Below are positions 51,338-52,685 of a stretch of DNA of 52,685 bases, in pieces. Positions within the stretch are counted from its first letter, which is position 1, and each line of letters starts with the position of its first letter. The position numbers and the translations under genes are program-made. The DNA comes from Planctomycetota bacterium (GTDB lineage: Bacteria > Planctomycetota > Planctomycetia > Gemmatales > Gemmataceae). The notes beneath the pieces were generated by a model that saw only the letters and a program-made list of their open reading frames with translations, was not told the origin of the DNA and did no database searches. The stretch spans positions 1 through 52,685 of the forward strand of contig JAKOSN010000074.1 in the NCBI GenBank assembly GCA_029777335.1. Reading direction: 5' to 3'.

Positions 51338-52015
51338 GTGGCAACGGCTCTGCTGATTGACTGGTATCGCGAGTTGCCCGGGCGCCTCTTCGAGGAGACA
51401 ACCGACGAGTGGTTGGCACGCATGCAGATGGCGATGGAACTCTTCCACCGTCAAGTCGCAGCTCGGTACGGCGAAGGCACCTTGCAGCGGCTTCTCACCC
51501 ATCCCGAGGCCGAGATGCGTCAGGCGGCCATTCTCGCGATGGGAAAGGTGGGCACGATCGCGTCAAACGCAGCGCTGGCGCAGCGTCTGCATGACGACGA
51601 TCCTGATGTGGTGGCCCTGGCCAGCGAGGTGCTGTGGAGCCTGTGGTTCCGAGGCGATAGCGAGGAGCACAGCCGCGAGTTGCAAAAGCTGGTGCGCCTG
51701 CGCGATCGAGGCCAGGCGCTGGCGGCCCTCGACGATCTGATTCTCCGCGCCCCTTCCTTCGCCGAAGCCTACAACCAGCGAGCGATCATTCACTTCCAGA
51801 TGAAGCAATTCGAGCAATCGATCCACGATTGCGAAAAAACCCTGGCGCTCAACCCGCATCATTTTGGGGCGCAGGTGGGAATGGCGCAGTGTTACATGCA
51901 GTTGCGCAAGCATCGTGCCGCCCTGCGCGCCTTCCGCCACACTCAGCGCATCTTCCCGAGCATGGAAGGCGTGGCTGAAACCATCCGCGCCCTCGAACGC
52001 GCGCTGGGCGAATAA
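51338..52015 (+). CDS. HEAT and TPR repeat protein
   Basis: The protein is about 225 residues if the GTG at 51338 (GGAGA 8 bases upstream) is the start; the frame opens earlier at TTG 51215 with 41 unconvincing residues. A HEAT-like part has LLTHPEAEMRQAAILAMGKVG and LHDDDPDVVALASEVLWSLW. TPR units follow, with DDLILRAPSFAEAYNQRAIIHFQMKQFEQSIHDCEKTLALNPHH and GMAQCYMQLRKHRAALRAFRHT. The role is presumably protein-protein interaction. No signal peptide is visible with this start. Confidence 0.85.
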   Translation: MATALLIDWYRELPGRLFEETTDEWLARMQMAMELFHRQVAARYGEGTLQRLLTHPEAEMRQAAILAMGKVGTIASNAALAQRLHDDDPDVVALASEVLWSLWFRGDSEEHSRELQKLVRLRDRGQALAALDDLILRAPSFAEAYNQRAIIHFQMKQFEQSIHDCEKTLALNPHHFGAQVGMAQCYMQLRKHRAALRAFRHTQRIFPSMEGVAETIRALERALGE

Positions 52016-52404
52016 CAGACACCACCAGGATCGCCCGCGAATCGCCGGCCTTTGTGCCTATCCATCCTTCACCAGAAGTGGGCAGATGCGCTTCTTTCAA
52101 TGAAACCCTGTCAGGTTCGAGCCCTCTTTCCACATTAACCCTTGAGAGGGGGTGTGTAGACGTGGTTCGGGTGATCGAGCGAATCCATCACCCCCTCCCA
52201 CGAATTCTGCCGCGGACCTCCGAGGCGATGCTGCCGTTGCAACCGCCAGGGGCACGTCTCTCCAGGGTCGCCCTGAATTCCTTGGCGGTCCGACGCAGCA
52301 ACGACTCTCCGCCTTGTCGTGACACGTTTCTCGCAGGTGCAGAACTCGGATTGCTACAACCTCCCAGTGACGAGCGAGAGTAACAACTGTACACACGGAG
52401 ACGA
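52016..52404. other. Gene-free region with a spaced inverted repeat
   Basis: These 389 bases hold no recognised gene. GAGGGGGTG at 52146-52154 and its complement CACCCCCTC at 52189-52197 could form a 9-bp stem with a 34-nt loop. GGAG near 52398 is the ribosome site of the partial gene that follows. Confidence 0.5.
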
Positions 52405-52685
52405 ATGATGACCCATCTTGGCCGTTTGGCGCTGGCAGTTCTCCTGGTTGGTTCAGGAACCAGTTCCGCCGCAGAATACCGGCAGAGGTACATCCGCCCC
52501 AGCGATGGGAAGGTGTTGCTCGAGGTCAATTTCCAGGGACGAGTCACAACGCAAGCGATTAACCAGAAATGGGATAAGGATAAAACCAGTGGCGGTCGTG
52601 AGTTCTATGTCTGTCGCTATTGTGCCTATGACAGGAACGACAAACTGATAAACAACCAACTCGTCTGGTACTTCCCCAATCCGCC
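52405..52685 (+). CDS. Exported protein of unknown function, 3' end cut off
   Basis: An ATG after GGAGACGA starts an open frame that runs off the right edge (93 codons seen). Residues 1-23 or so (RLALAVLLVGSGTSSAAE) form a signal peptide with likely cleavage after SSAA. The mature part begins EYRQRYIRPSDGKVLLEVNF and includes a CRYC pair. I recognise no family in what is visible. Confidence 0.7.
   Translation, partial: MMTHLGRLALAVLLVGSGTSSAAEYRQRYIRPSDGKVLLEVNFQGRVTTQAINQKWDKDKTSGGREFYVCRYCAYDRNDKLINNQLVWYFPNP

Noticed and set aside
1..52685. CRISPR arrays, rRNA genes and insertion sequences
   Set aside because: No regularly spaced repeats, no rRNA-like segments and no transposase motifs or terminal inverted repeats were seen by eye.

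Overview
The window looks like chromosomal DNA of a planctomycete, most likely of the Gemmata lineage. Evidence is high GC, long repeat proteins with an N-terminal LEDR-type tag, a FecR/VIT/TPR giant protein, WD40-TPR serine/threonine kinases, a Tat-dependent sugar isomerase and a bulky TatC. This is inferred from gene style; there is no rRNA or other marker in the window.

Left end (1-3100): the catalytic end of a tyrosine recombinase enters from the left edge. It runs tail-to-tail into a dense leftward array of 21 tRNA genes (His, Arg x2, Ser, Ala x2, Val, Leu x5, Met-CAT x3, Glu, Tyr, Asp, Pro, Gly, Lys). One protein gene with a DUF1826-like H-x-D...H pattern sits inside the array. Many of the tRNAs are abnormal: G55 in the T loop, C33, a missing D arm, or a short variable arm in tRNA-Leu. 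No tRNA encodes CCA, and 13 of 21 are followed immediately by CTG. This is the most unusual part of the window.

Exopolysaccharide locus (3.2-25.6 kb): a WecG/TagA transferase, several GT2 and GT4 glycosyltransferases, a hexapeptide acetyltransferase, a membrane O-acyltransferase, an O-antigen-polymerase-like protein and a Wzx-type flippase. A compact leftward operon adds a synthase-like GT2, a clan-A glycosidase, a phosphodiester glycosidase and an SGNH hydrolase. Together they could make, modify, export and trim a surface polysaccharide. A 1774-residue FecR-VIT-vWA-TPR protein lies inside the locus.

Middle (25.6-38.3 kb): an aspartate-type aminotransferase; a small Cys-rich lipoprotein; a 1183-residue secreted FG-GAP repeat protein flanked by a 145-bp direct duplication of the end of a membrane-permease gene; a TPR protein; an esterase and sugar isomerase pair with overlapping ATGA; and TatC with a roughly 115-residue insertion.

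Right part (38.3-52.7 kb): a CobA-HemD fusion, a serine/threonine kinase fused to a bacterial tubulin-like domain (GGTGSG signature), an orphan membrane-fusion protein, a CBS-pair protein, a CoxG-like SRPBCC protein, a kinase-WD40-TPR protein, a metallophosphoesterase, a HEAT/TPR protein and the start of an exported protein cut by the right edge. Perfect hairpins that look like bidirectional terminators separate several convergent pairs.
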